From NCBI RefSeq assembly GCF_015751765.1, contig NZ_JADOTX010000001.1, positions 3,968,001-4,032,000 of the forward strand: a stretch of DNA of 64,000 nt, read 5' to 3'. The notes below the pieces were generated by a model. It saw only the letters and a program-made list of their open reading frames with translations, made no database searches and was not told where the DNA came from. Shown here piece after piece: positions 1 through 7,612 of the stretch; the stretch's first letter is position 1, and the number at the start of each line of letters is the position of its first letter. A program made the position numbers and the translations under genes. This DNA comes from Micromonospora ureilytica (GTDB taxonomy: Bacteria > Actinomycetota > Actinomycetes > Mycobacteriales > Micromonosporaceae).

Positions 1-355
1 GTCGAGCGCCCACCGGCCCCGCTCCGGACAGCCAGAGCGCCACGGCGGAGAGCAGGGCGAGCCCGAACATGAGCAGCCCGGCACCGTCGCGGCGGTGCTC
101 CGGGTCGAGGTCACGGGCCGAGGCGGCCTGCCGGCCGGCAGCGCGCACGGCCCAGCCCATCCCGTGCGCCAGCCCCATCCACAGTGCCCCGACCGCGCGG
201 CCCACGTAGACCGCCGGGCCGGGCCGCGGCGGCGTCGTGCGACGTCGGACCGGCGCCCGGGTGGCCTTCTTCGCCGGTTGACGGGCACGACTGTTGGTGC
301 CACCGCGCGGCGACGCGCCGCGCCGCCGGCTCGCCTGAGAGGTACGGCCCGCCAT
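1..355 (-). CDS. ftsK: DNA translocase FtsK/SpoIIIE, N-terminal fragment (cut by window start)
   Basis: The reading frame starts with ATG at 355 and stays open to the window edge, giving about 118 residues. The first ~45 residues are rich in Arg, Ser and Pro (MAGRTSQASRRR...). A segment containing VGRALWMGLAHGMGWAVR-like residues and a hydrophobic stretch (GLLMFGLALLSAVALWL) follow. This matches the basic N-terminus and first membrane helix of actinobacterial FtsK, which anchors the motor at the septum. The motor domain lies outside the window. The identification rests partly on context: ftsK normally lies next to rnj and dapA in actinomycetes. The gene is divergent from the YbjN gene at 469, so the 113-bp gap must hold promoters for both. 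The fragment alone carries no diagnostic motor motif. Confidence 0.72.
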   Translation of the reverse strand, partial: MAGRTSQASRRRGASPRGGTNSRARQPAKKATRAPVRRRTTPPRPGPAVYVGRAVGALWMGLAHGMGWAVRAAGRQAASARDLDPEHRRDGAGLLMFGLALLSAVALWLSGAGPVGAR

Positions 356-468
356 AGAGTCACGGTAACGGTGGGGCCGGGCAGATCCCCGCTTTTCCGG
401 GTCGTGTCCGCGCGTCGTAACACGAACCCCACCGCCGGTCGTGATATCCGCCTCAGAAGGGATGCCCC

Positions 469-948
469 ATGGCGTCGCCGGAAATCGAAGGCGATCCGGA
501 CGATCCGCTGGCCGGGCACCCTGGCGCACTGCGTCCGCTGACCGGCGAACTGGTCGCCGCGGTGCTCGCTGCCCGCGGCCGGTCTGTCGGCCTGACCCTG
601 GACGGCGAGCTGGTGGGCCACTTCGACGACAACATGATCTGGTTCCTCCGCGTCGGCGGCGACGGAGAGCTGCTCCAGATCCGCACCATGGTCGATCCGA
701 CCTTCGGCATCGAACGGGTGCCCGACCTGTACGCGTTCTGCAACTCCTGGAACCACGACCGGCTCTGGCCGAAGGCGTTCGTGCACGTCGACGACGACGG
801 TCGGGCCCGGGTGTACGGCGAGGTGATCACCGACCTGGAACGCGGCGTGACCCCACACCAGCTCGACCAACTGGTCGACTGTGGCATCTCCACCGGCTGC
901 CAGCTGGCCGTGGCGGTCCGTCGACTGCCCGGGGCGGTCCCGTCATGA
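469..948 (+). CDS. YbjN domain-containing protein
   Basis: A 159-residue soluble protein with ATG at 469 and a purine-rich AGAAGGG 5-11 bases upstream. The second half carries the typical YbjN (PF10722) signature: a Tyr-Ala-Phe-Cys-Asn-x-Trp-Asn segment (YAFCNSWNHDRLWPKAF) followed by a DLERG-type turn and an amphipathic C-terminal helix. YbjN-like folds resemble type III secretion chaperones; in bacteria they have been linked to stress and motility phenotypes, but no biochemical activity is assigned. Its stop codon overlaps the start of the next gene (ATGA at 945-948), so the two are translationally coupled. The downstream protein ends in a second copy of this domain, so the pair probably acts together. 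Confidence 0.85.
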   Translation: MASPEIEGDPDDPLAGHPGALRPLTGELVAAVLAARGRSVGLTLDGELVGHFDDNMIWFLRVGGDGELLQIRTMVDPTFGIERVPDLYAFCNSWNHDRLWPKAFVHVDDDGRARVYGEVITDLERGVTPHQLDQLVDCGISTGCQLAVAVRRLPGAVPS

Positions 949-2597
949 CCGGCCGGGACGAGTTCACCGGCAGCCGCACCGGCACGCCGCCCACCGGTCC
1001 CGGTGACCGCCTCGCGCGCGTACCGGCGCTGGAGGCCGCGCTCGCCGACGCCCGGGACCTCCCCGACGGCCCAGCCCGGCAGGTGGCCCTGGAACGGCTC
1101 GCCGAGCGTGCCGACGCGGCCGGCGACGTCCGGTCCGGGATGGACGCGCGGTTCGCGCTGATCGAGGCGTACCTGCTGCACGGGGAACGGTGGCGCCTGG
1201 TCGAGCCGGTCCGGCGCTGCCGCGCCGCCGCCGACCACCGGCCCGACCTGCTCACCGACACGGAAACCGGGCTGCTGCTGCGCTACCAGCGGTACGCGGT
1301 GGAGGCGCTGCTCGGCACCCCCCGGGTCGGGCTGGACCAGACCCGGTCCCTGCTGCACGACCTGGCCCACCGGGTCGGCGCGGACGGCCCGGACACACCG
1401 ACCGTCGCGGAGCTGCACTGCCGGATCGCCGATCACCTGGGCGACGAGCCCACCGCGCGGCACTGGTACGAGCGGTGGTCCGGAAAACGACCCGGCCCGG
1501 CCGGCGGCTGCCCGGGCTGCGCCTCGGCCCGGCGCGCCGAACTGCTGGCTGGCTGGGGCGAGTGGGCCGCCGCGCTCACCGAGCTCACGGATTCCGACGG
1601 CGACCCGCAGTCCTGCACCGACCAACCCGAGCGGGACCTGGTCGCCGGCCTGCTGCCCGCACTCCGCACCGGTGAGCCGACACGGGCGGCGGCGGCCCAC
1701 GTGCGGGCGTACCGCCGACACGGGCGCGAGCGCGCGGCATTCCCCCACCTCGCCGCGCACCTGCGGTTCTGCGCGCTGGGCGGGCACCTGGAACGCGGGC
1801 TGACCATTCTGGCCGAGCAGCTACCCCGGTTGGACCGGCCGACCGACGATCTCGCCGCCATGGAGTTCGCCGCCGCCGGGGCACTGGTCTGCGGGTTGGC
1901 CGCCGACGCCGGGCTGGGCGGGCGGACGATGCCCCGCCCGGCGTACGGCGAGCGAACGGCCACCGAGTTGGAGGTCGCCACGCTCGGGGCGCTACTGCTC
2001 GGGGTGGCCAACGAGTTGGCCGGCAGCTTCGACGCGCGCAACGGCACCGGGCACCACTCCGGACGGATGGCCGCCTGGTTGGCCGATCGCCCACTCGCGG
2101 CGGCGGTTCCGCTGCCCACCGACGACCGGCCCGACGATCCCGACGAGCCCGACACCGACAGCTCCGACGCTGAGACCGAGCTGGGTGAGCGCGAGTTGTC
2201 CGCGCTCTCCCTCGGCATGATCACCGCGATCCTGGACGGGCGCGGCGACCGGTACCTGGTGGACGAGGGCGGGGCCGTGGTCGGCCACTGGGAGGGGGCG
2301 GTGATCCAGTTCCGGCGGGCCGGTGAGCGCGGTGAGGTGCTGCACGCCCGCGCCATGGCCAACCGCCGGCTGCCGGCGGCCCGCCGCGCCGAGGTGTACG
2401 CCTTCTGCAACGCGTGGAACCACGACCGGCTGCTGCCCAAGGCGTACGCGCACGACCTCGGCGACGAGTTGGTGCTGGCCGGCGACGTGGCCACCGACCT
2501 GGCGCACGGGGTCGCCCCGGCGCAGCTGCGGATCCTCATGGACGCCGCCATCGCCACCGGCGTCGCGTACGCCGAGGCGGTCGCCGCGCTGCCCTGA
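945..2597 (+). CDS. Large protein with helical-repeat N-terminus and C-terminal YbjN domain
   Basis: About 550 residues from the ATG at 945, chosen because it overlaps the preceding stop by 4 bp; the frame is open further upstream but that part is a shadow. Residues ~1-400 are Ala/Leu/Arg-rich and look like stacked helices of the tetratricopeptide type (inference, no clear TPR consensus). A short Cys-rich patch (GGCPGCASARR) is visible in the middle. A strongly acidic linker (DDRPDDPDEPDTDSSD) leads into a YbjN domain in the last ~130 residues (VYAFCNAWNHDRLLPKAY...DLAHGVAPAQL). That domain is clearly related to the protein encoded just upstream. The architecture suggests a scaffold that pairs with the small YbjN protein; function unknown. 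Confidence 0.82.
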   Translation: MTGRDEFTGSRTGTPPTGPGDRLARVPALEAALADARDLPDGPARQVALERLAERADAAGDVRSGMDARFALIEAYLLHGERWRLVEPVRRCRAAADHRPDLLTDTETGLLLRYQRYAVEALLGTPRVGLDQTRSLLHDLAHRVGADGPDTPTVAELHCRIADHLGDEPTARHWYERWSGKRPGPAGGCPGCASARRAELLAGWGEWAAALTELTDSDGDPQSCTDQPERDLVAGLLPALRTGEPTRAAAAHVRAYRRHGRERAAFPHLAAHLRFCALGGHLERGLTILAEQLPRLDRPTDDLAAMEFAAAGALVCGLAADAGLGGRTMPRPAYGERTATELEVATLGALLLGVANELAGSFDARNGTGHHSGRMAAWLADRPLAAAVPLPTDDRPDDPDEPDTDSSDAETELGERELSALSLGMITAILDGRGDRYLVDEGGAVVGHWEGAVIQFRRAGERGEVLHARAMANRRLPAARRAEVYAFCNAWNHDRLLPKAYAHDLGDELVLAGDVATDLAHGVAPAQLRILMDAAIATGVAYAEAVAALP

Positions 2598-2609
2598 TTT
2601 CGGAACGGC

Positions 2610-2644
2610 GATGCCCGCCTGCACACGAGGTGCGGGCGGGCATC
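2610..2644. terminator. Bidirectional terminator hairpin between convergent genes
   Basis: Fifteen-base arms (GATGCCCGCCTGCAC at 2610-2624 and GTGCGGGCGGGCATC at 2630-2644) pair with one mismatch around a 5-base ACGAG loop. The hairpin lies 12 bp after the stop of the plus-strand YbjN gene and 13 bp after the stop of the minus-strand rnj gene. There is no U-tract, as is usual in high-GC actinomycetes. Confidence 0.75.
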
Positions 2645-2657
2645 GTGACGCGTGCGG

Positions 2658-4346
2658 TCAGACCTCGACGACGGTGGGCACGATCATCGGACGACGACGG
2701 TACTTGTCGTTGACCCACCGCCCAACGGTCCGCCGGACGATCTGCTGGAGCTGGTGCGGGTCGGTGATGCCTTCCGCCGCGGCCCGGTTGAGCGCCTCGG
2801 TGACCAGCGGGACCACCGGGTTGAACGCCTCCGGGTCCTCGGAGAAGCCCTTCGCGGACAGCGTCGGGCCGGCGACCACCTTGCCGGTGACCGAGTCGAC
2901 GACCACTGTGGTGGCGATGAAACCGCCGTCACCGAGGATCCGCCGTTCGGTGAGCAGCGACTCGCTGACGTCACCGACGGCGAGGCCGTCCACGTAGACG
3001 TACCGGCTCTTCACGTGCCCGACCAGGGTGGCGCGGCCCTCGACCAGGTCGACCACGTCGCCGTCCTCGCAGATCACCACCCGGTCGGCGGCGACCCCGG
3101 ACTCGATGCCGAGTCGGGCGTGGGCGCGCAGGTGACGCCACTCGCCGTGTACCGGCATCAGGTTGCTGGGCCGGACCACGTTGAGCAGGTAGAGCAGCTC
3201 CCCGGCGGGGGCGTGCCCGGAGACGTGCACCTTGGCCACGTCCTTGTGCACGACCACCGCGCCGGCCCGGGCGAGCCGGTTGATCACCCGGTAGACCGAG
3301 GTCTCGTTGCCGGGCACCAGTGAGGAGGCCAGCACGACGGTGTCGCCGGGGGCGATGGTGATGTGCCGGTGGTCGCCGCTGGCCATCCGGCCCAGCGCGC
3401 TCATCGGCTCACCCTGGGAACCGGTGGACATCAGCACGATCTCGTCCGGCGGCAGAGTGGTCGCCTCGTCGATGCTGATGACCAGGCCGGCCGGGATGTT
3501 GAGCAGGCCGAGGTCCCGGGCGATGCCCATGTTGCGGACCATGGACCGGCCGATCAGCGCGACCTTACGGCCGTGCTCGGCGGCGGAGTCGAAGACCTGC
3601 TGCACGCGGTGCACGTGCGAGGCGAACGACGCCACGATGATGCGACCCTTGGCCTTCGCGAAGATCGAGTCGAGCACCGGCCCGATCTCCCGCTCCGGGG
3701 TGACGAAGCCGGGGATCTCCGCGTTGGTGGAGTCGGACAGCAGCAGGTCGACGCCTTCGGCGCCGAGCCGGGCGAAGCCGGCCAGGTCGGTGATCCGACC
3801 GTCCAGCGGGAGCTGGTCCATCTTGAAGTCGCCGGTGTGCAGCACCAGGCCGGCGGGGGTACGGATGGCCACCGCGAGGGCGTCCGGGATCGAGTGGTTG
3901 ACCGCGAAGAACTCACACTCGAACGGGCCGAGCCGCTCACGGCCGCCCTCCCGCACGGTCAGCGTGTACGGCTGGATCCGCCGCTCGGCCAACTTGGCCT
4001 CGACCAGGGCGAGGGTGAACTGTGAGCCGACCAGCGGGATGTCGGGCTTGTGGGCGAGCAGGTACGGCACCGCGCCGATGTGGTCCTCGTGACCGTGCGT
4101 CAGCACGATCGCCTGGACGTCCGCCAGCCGGTCCAGGATCGGGCCGAAGTCGGGCAGGATCAGGTCCACACCCGGCTGCTCGACGTCGGGGAACAGAACC
4201 CCGCAGTCGACGATCAGCAACTTGCCGTCGTACTCGAAGACGGTCATGTTCCGACCGATGGCGCCGAGCCCGCCGAGCGGGATGATCCGCAGGCCGCCTT
4301 CCGGCAGCGGCGGGGGTAGTTCCGCCTCGATGTGCGCCTCGGTCAC
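2658..4346 (-). CDS. rnj: Ribonuclease J
   Basis: A 562-residue metallo-beta-lactamase/beta-CASP nuclease. RNase J combines 5'-to-3' exonuclease and endonuclease activity in mRNA decay and rRNA maturation. Visible hallmarks are the beta-lactamase zinc motif THGHEDH (residues 83-89), the N-terminal RIIPLGGLGAIGRN strand, the beta-CASP segment with SDSTN, and the C-terminal VHGEWRHL metal-binding motif. Length matches the family. The GTG start at 4346 has GAGGTGG 6 bases upstream. It follows dapA with a 52-bp gap in the same direction, the usual actinobacterial thyX-dapA-rnj order, so it is probably co-transcribed. Confidence 0.96.
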   Translation of the reverse strand: MTEAHIEAELPPPLPEGGLRIIPLGGLGAIGRNMTVFEYDGKLLIVDCGVLFPDVEQPGVDLILPDFGPILDRLADVQAIVLTHGHEDHIGAVPYLLAHKPDIPLVGSQFTLALVEAKLAERRIQPYTLTVREGGRERLGPFECEFFAVNHSIPDALAVAIRTPAGLVLHTGDFKMDQLPLDGRITDLAGFARLGAEGVDLLLSDSTNAEIPGFVTPEREIGPVLDSIFAKAKGRIIVASFASHVHRVQQVFDSAAEHGRKVALIGRSMVRNMGIARDLGLLNIPAGLVISIDEATTLPPDEIVLMSTGSQGEPMSALGRMASGDHRHITIAPGDTVVLASSLVPGNETSVYRVINRLARAGAVVVHKDVAKVHVSGHAPAGELLYLLNVVRPSNLMPVHGEWRHLRAHARLGIESGVAADRVVICEDGDVVDLVEGRATLVGHVKSRYVYVDGLAVGDVSESLLTERRILGDGGFIATTVVVDSVTGKVVAGPTLSAKGFSEDPEAFNPVVPLVTEALNRAAAEGITDPHQLQQIVRRTVGRWVNDKYRRRPMIVPTVVEV

Positions 4347-4398
4347 GCGTCCACCTCATTCTGCGACGCCGTTACTCGACGTCCATCGTGTCGTTCGT

Positions 4399-5325
4399 TC
4401 ATTCGGGCAGCTCCAGGCCCGCTGCCGCGAAGTCCGCGCGCAGCTGGGCGATCTCGTCGTCGGTGGCGTCCACGAGCGGGGGTCGCACCGGGCCGGCCGG
4501 CAGACCCAGCGACGCCAGGCCCGCCTTCACCAGGATGGTGCCCTGGGTACGGAAGATGCCGGTGAACAGCGGCAGCAGCCGCCGGTGCAGGGCCAGCGCG
4601 GTCGGCATGTCCCCCGCGTCGAACGCCTCGATCATCTGTGCGGTCAGCGCCCCGGTGAAGTGCGTCGAGGTACCGACCACGCCCACGGATCCGACGGCCA
4701 GCGCCGGCAGGGTGAGGGCGTCCTCGCCGCAGTAGAAGGCGAGGGTGGTCCGGCTGGTGACCCAGCTGGTGGCGGTCAGGTCGGTCTTGGCGTCCTTGAC
4801 CGCGACGATCCGGCCGTGTTCGGCGAGCCGGACCAACGTCTCGGTGTCGATCGGCACGCCGGAGCGGTGCGGAATGTCGTACAGCATCACCGGCAGGCCG
4901 GTGGCGTCGGCCACCGCGGTGAAGTGTCGCAGCAAGCCGCTCTGCGGCGGCTTGCTGTAGTACGGGGTGACCACCAACAGGCCGTGCGCGCCCGCCTTCT
5001 CGGCGGCGGCGGCCAGCTCGATGGTGTGCCGGGTGTCGTTGGTGCCGACGCCCGCGACCACCTTGGCGCGGTCACCGACGGCCTCCACCACGGCCCGGAT
5101 CAGCTGTTCCTTCTCCGCGTCGGTGGTGGTCGGCGACTCGCCGGTGGTGCCGTTGACCACCAACGCGTCGTTGCCCTGCTCGTCAACCAGGTGGCTCGCC
5201 AGCCGGGCGGCGCCGTCGAGATCGAGGGAACCGTCGGGGGCGAACGGGGTCGCCATGGCTGTGAGCAGCCGGCCGAAGGGGCGGGACGCCGGTCGGGCCG
5301 CGGCGTCGAGGTGGTCGTGCGTCAT
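4399..5325 (-). CDS. dapA: 4-hydroxy-tetrahydrodipicolinate synthase
   Basis: Class I (Schiff-base) aldolase of 308 residues that condenses pyruvate with L-aspartate-semialdehyde, the first step of the lysine/diaminopimelate branch. The pyruvate-binding GTTGESPT motif lies at ~59-66, the catalytic Tyr in the MLYDIP segment at ~149, and the Schiff-base lysine in VAVKDAK at ~177. ATG at 5325 is preceded by GGTTGGAGGG, a good ribosome site; the longer open frame upstream of it is not supported. It sits 47 bp downstream of thyX and 52 bp upstream of rnj. dapB, which uses its product, is about 7 kb away on the same strand, separated by an accessory interval. Confidence 0.96.
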   Translation of the reverse strand: MTHDHLDAAARPASRPFGRLLTAMATPFAPDGSLDLDGAARLASHLVDEQGNDALVVNGTTGESPTTTDAEKEQLIRAVVEAVGDRAKVVAGVGTNDTRHTIELAAAAEKAGAHGLLVVTPYYSKPPQSGLLRHFTAVADATGLPVMLYDIPHRSGVPIDTETLVRLAEHGRIVAVKDAKTDLTATSWVTSRTTLAFYCGEDALTLPALAVGSVGVVGTSTHFTGALTAQMIEAFDAGDMPTALALHRRLLPLFTGIFRTQGTILVKAGLASLGLPAGPVRPPLVDATDDEIAQLRADFAAAGLELPE

Positions 5326-5372
5326 ACCCTCCAACCTAGCGGACGACCAGCCGGGGCCCGCCGGGGAAGGGC

Positions 5373-6113
5373 TCAGGACGCCTCGTGCGGGCTGGCCGCC
5401 ACTTCGGTGCCGTCCGGCAGCGTGGAGATCACGAAGTCGGCGAACACGTTCGGAGCGACGCCCTGGAGCTGCCGAAGGCACTCCACGGCCAGCTCACGGA
5501 TCTCCACATCGGCGTGCTCAGTGGCCCGCATCGCGACGAAGTGCCGCCAGGCCCGGTAGTTGCCGGAGACCACGATCCGGGTCTCGGTGGCGTTGGGCAG
5601 CACCGCCCGGGCCGCCTGCCGGGCCTGCTTGCGGCGCAGCGTCGGGTTCGGCTCGTCGGAGAAACGCTGCTCGAGGCCCTCCAGCAACTCGGTGTACGCC
5701 CGAACGCTCGCCTCGGCGGCTTCCACGAACTTCTTGTGCAGCTCCGGGTCGTCGGCGATGACGGCCGGCTCGACCATGGCCGCGTCCCGCTCCGGGACGT
5801 AGCGCTGGGACAGCTGGGAGTACGAGAAGTGTCGGTGCCGGATCAACTCGTGGGTGAAGGAACGGGACACCCCGGTGAAGTAGAAGGTGACCGAACCGTG
5901 CTCCAGCACGCTAAGGTGGCCCACTTCGAGGATGTGCGCCAGGTAACCGGCGTTGGTGGCGGTCACCGGGTTCGGCTTCTTCCACGACTGGTAGCAGGCC
6001 CGGCCGGCGAATTCGGCGAGCGCCTGGCCACCCTCCGCGTCGGTCGACCACGGCACGTCGTCCGGGGCCGCGAATTGGGTCCACGCGATCAACTTGACCT
6101 GGGGCTGCACCAT
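5373..6113 (-). CDS. thyX: Flavin-dependent thymidylate synthase
   Basis: ThyX methylates dUMP to dTMP using FAD, NADPH and methylene-tetrahydrofolate. The diagnostic motif [14 protein letters not shown] is at residues ~92-105 of a 246-residue protein, the usual size. Two in-frame ATG codons are possible at 6122 and 6113. The 6113 start has AGGA at a 9-base distance, whereas the same AGGA would touch the 6122 start, so 6113 is preferred. The thyX-dapA-rnj arrangement is conserved in actinomycetes; here the usual neighbour dapB is displaced by about 6 kb of accessory sequence upstream. Confidence 0.95.
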   Translation of the reverse strand: MVQPQVKLIAWTQFAAPDDVPWSTDAEGGQALAEFAGRACYQSWKKPNPVTATNAGYLAHILEVGHLSVLEHGSVTFYFTGVSRSFTHELIRHRHFSYSQLSQRYVPERDAAMVEPAVIADDPELHKKFVEAAEASVRAYTELLEGLEQRFSDEPNPTLRRKQARQAARAVLPNATETRIVVSGNYRAWRHFVAMRATEHADVEIRELAVECLRQLQGVAPNVFADFVISTLPDGTEVAASPHEAS

Positions 6114-6225
6114 GTCCGGCATTCCTGGGACTTTAGTGGTGGGGTGCCGCCCGGCCCAACTCAGGCACGCCCCGTGCAATGTCGATCACTCAGCCAGCGG
6201 CGGAGCCGAGGACGCCCAGGCGCGG

Positions 6226-6288
6226 GCGGGTCCGGGCCGGGCCACGCGGGTCCGGGCCGGGCCGGGCCGGGCCGGGCCGGGCCGGGAT
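6226..6288. repeat. GGGCC pentamer tandem array
   Basis: Six perfect consecutive GCCGG units at 6256-6285, preceded by a related GGGTCCGGGCCGGGCC segment (6228-6243) that recurs around 6248. On the plus strand this reads as seven GGG tracts separated by CC, a pattern compatible with a G-quadruplex. It is outside any gene. Confidence 0.9.
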
Positions 6289-6390
6289 CCAGGGTCCAGG
6301 CATCGTTGTCGAGGCCGGGGACGGACAGTTCCATCAGCGTCCTTTGGAGCTGAATCGTTGACGACATCAGCCCCGGCGGATGGGTCGCCC

Positions 6391-6461
6391 AGGCCGAGGC
6401 CCGAGGCCCGAGGCCCGAGGCCCGAGGCCCGAGGCCCGAGGCCCGAGGCCCGAGGCCCGAG
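6391..6461. repeat. GAGGCCC heptamer tandem array (9 perfect copies)
   Basis: Nine exact, head-to-tail copies of the 7-mer GAGGCCC at 6396-6458, with degenerate half-copies at each end. Perfect identity between units implies recent expansion, so the copy number is probably variable between strains. It lies inside the segment bounded by the 33-bp inverted repeats. There are no spacers, so it is not a CRISPR array. Confidence 0.93.
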
Positions 6462-6550
6462 CGCCGCTCAGGCGCTCAGGCGACCCGAACGAGCCGAGCG
6501 GCCCGAGCGGCCCGGCAGCCGCTTCCGTCCGCAAGATCGCGCAAAACCAT

Positions 6551-6590
6551 GGATGTAGTGGCATCCGCCGCGCTCGACGCCACTACATCC
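6551..6590. repeat. Stem-loop element with 12-bp perfect arms
   Basis: GGATGTAGTGGC at 6551-6562 pairs exactly with GCCACTACATCC at 6579-6590 around a 16-base loop. Weaker complementarity extends outwards (GATCGCGC at ~6535 opposite GAGCACGATG at ~6596), giving a REP-like unit of about 80 nt. The flanking 12-mer GCAAGATCGCGC also occurs in the element at 11381-11451. Confidence 0.8.
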
Positions 6591-6667
6591 AGGATCGAGC
6601 ACGATGTTGGGGCGAGCTGCGTCGGCCGCTGTGCGCGGCGGACGCGGGTGCGCCGCTGCCCAGAGGG

Positions 6668-6745
6668 TGATCGACTCGGGTTCCTGAAAGTCGGGGCATC
6701 CGGGTCGGGTGGATGGCCCGGTTTCCCGGATACCCGAGTCGATCA
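6668..6745. repeat. Stem-loop element with 14-bp perfect arms
   Basis: TGATCGACTCGGGT at 6668-6681 pairs exactly with ACCCGAGTCGATCA at 6732-6745. The interior (TCCTGAAAGTCGGGGCATCC against GGATGGCCCGGTTTCCCGGA) continues the stem imperfectly, so the whole 78-nt unit could fold into one long hairpin. No adjacent gene end explains it as a simple terminator. Confidence 0.8.
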
Positions 6746-6957
6746 TGGGTGGTGGGCACCGGAGGAGACCCGTGATGTCGTAAACGAATCAGCTCCAAAG
6801 GACGCCCGAACAGTGCATCCCGGCCGAGCCCCGTATCCGCGCACCGGCGCTTCGGGCACCGGCGCGGCCGACGACGGCAGATTGAGCGATGGCGGCCGGC
6901 CCCAACGCGATCAGGCCGGCGACCGCGTCCGGCAGCGGCAGGTCGGGCGGCGGCAGG

Positions 6958-7608
6958 TCAGACGTAGAGCGAGGTGAACGGCGCCCAGGGCAGGTTGCGG
7001 AGCACCGAGAAGGCCAGCCACGCGGCCAGGAAACCGCCGATGGCCTTCGAGCTGATCCGCAGCTCGGGCATTCGCCAACCGAACGCCTGGCTTCCCGCCC
7101 AGGCCACGAAGAGGTACGCGAGGAACGGCAGCGCGAAGATGAACAGGAAGTGGTGCCGGGCGGCGGCCGGCAGGTCGCCATGCAGCACGTACCAGAGTGC
7201 GCGGGTGCCGCCACAGCCCGGGCAGTCCAGCCCGGTGGTCAACTTGAGCAGACAGGTGGGCGCGGCATCCGGGTCGGCGTGGGTCGGGTTGCTGAGCATG
7301 GCGTAGCTCATGCCGATGCCGACGCAGCCGAGCGCGGCCAGCGGCACCGCCCAGCGCGGGGAACGTTCGTAGAGTCGCAGCACGAAGCGGGTCAGCCGAT
7401 CCGGCTCCGGCGCCGCGTAGCCAGCGGGCGGGGTCGTCGGCCAACCCTCCGGACCCGAGCCGCCGGGACCGAAACCGTGGGGATCGAACCCGTGGGGACT
7501 CGCGCCACCGGTACCGAACCCGTCGGGACCGAACCCGTCGGGCGGCGCCGTGTGGACCGCGCCGGGGGCGGGCTGCGGCTGGTTGACCGGTCCGGGAACG
7601 CTCGTCAC
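6958..7608 (-). CDS. DUF2752 membrane protein with Gly/Pro-rich N-terminus
   Basis: About 216 residues. The C-terminal half has the DUF2752 signature DCPGCGGTR followed by ALW and a hydrophobic segment, within about four predicted membrane helices. The family is widespread in actinobacteria and Bacteroidetes but has no known activity. The N-terminal ~65 residues are a low-complexity cytoplasmic tail built from imperfect GFGPDGF/HGFDPHGFG units, encoded by ~15-bp tandem repeats around 7440-7545. The GTG start at 7608 is 4 bp after the stop of the upstream gene, suggesting translational coupling; the longer open frame overlaps that gene and is less likely. Confidence 0.82.
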   Translation of the reverse strand: MTSVPGPVNQPQPAPGAVHTAPPDGFGPDGFGTGGASPHGFDPHGFGPGGSGPEGWPTTPPAGYAAPEPDRLTRFVLRLYERSPRWAVPLAALGCVGIGMSYAMLSNPTHADPDAAPTCLLKLTTGLDCPGCGGTRALWYVLHGDLPAAARHHFLFIFALPFLAYLFVAWAGSQAFGWRMPELRISSKAIGGFLAAWLAFSVLRNLPWAPFTSLYV

Positions 7609-7612
7609 ACGC

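Larger units (their letters stand above)
6337..6805. repeat. 469-bp segment bounded by 33-bp near-perfect inverted repeats
   Basis: The left arm at 6337-6369 (begins GCGTCCTTTGGAGCTGA) and the right arm at 6773-6805 (ends TCAGCTCCAAAGGACGC) are reverse complements with only two mismatches in 33 positions. They bracket 403 bp containing the heptamer array and two stem-loops, with no coding sequence and no transposase. This resembles a MITE or other non-autonomous element, or two inverted copies of an interspersed repeat. No clear target-site duplication was found at the flanks. Confidence 0.8.
6114..6957. other. 844-bp gene-free, repeat-rich intergenic region
   Basis: No convincing gene is present on either strand between thyX and the DUF2752 gene. 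Open frames here are created by the tandem repeats and have low-complexity translations. From left to right the stretch holds a GGGCC pentamer array (~6226-6288), the left arm of a 33-bp inverted repeat (6337-6369), a GAGGCCC heptamer array (6391-6461), the 12-mer GCAAGATCGCGC at 6531-6542 that recurs at 11442-11453, two stem-loop elements (6551-6590 and 6668-6745), and the right arm of the 33-bp inverted repeat (6773-6805). The thyX promoter should also lie in the first ~150 bp, but no clear -10/-35 pair was recognised. Confidence 0.8.

Noticed and set aside
441..944. N-terminal extension of the large YbjN protein (718-residue version)
   Set aside because: The extension overlaps the 159-residue YbjN gene in another frame and is Arg/Pro-rich; the ATGA overlap at 945 gives a natural coupled start.
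453..1787. Long open frames antisense to the YbjN genes, rnj, dapA, pnp, truB and infB
   Set aside because: High-GC codon bias keeps antisense frames open; the translations are Arg/Pro/Gly/Ala-rich without domain motifs, while the opposite strand encodes well-recognised proteins.
6391..6461. Possible CRISPR array
   Set aside because: Units are only 7 bp with no spacers and no cas genes nearby; it is a simple tandem repeat.
6094..6564. Open frames spanning the GGGCC and GAGGCCC arrays (products of RPEARGP or GRAGPG repeats)
   Set aside because: They exist only because the tandem repeats lack stop codons; no ribosome site, no family resemblance, and frames are open on both strands.
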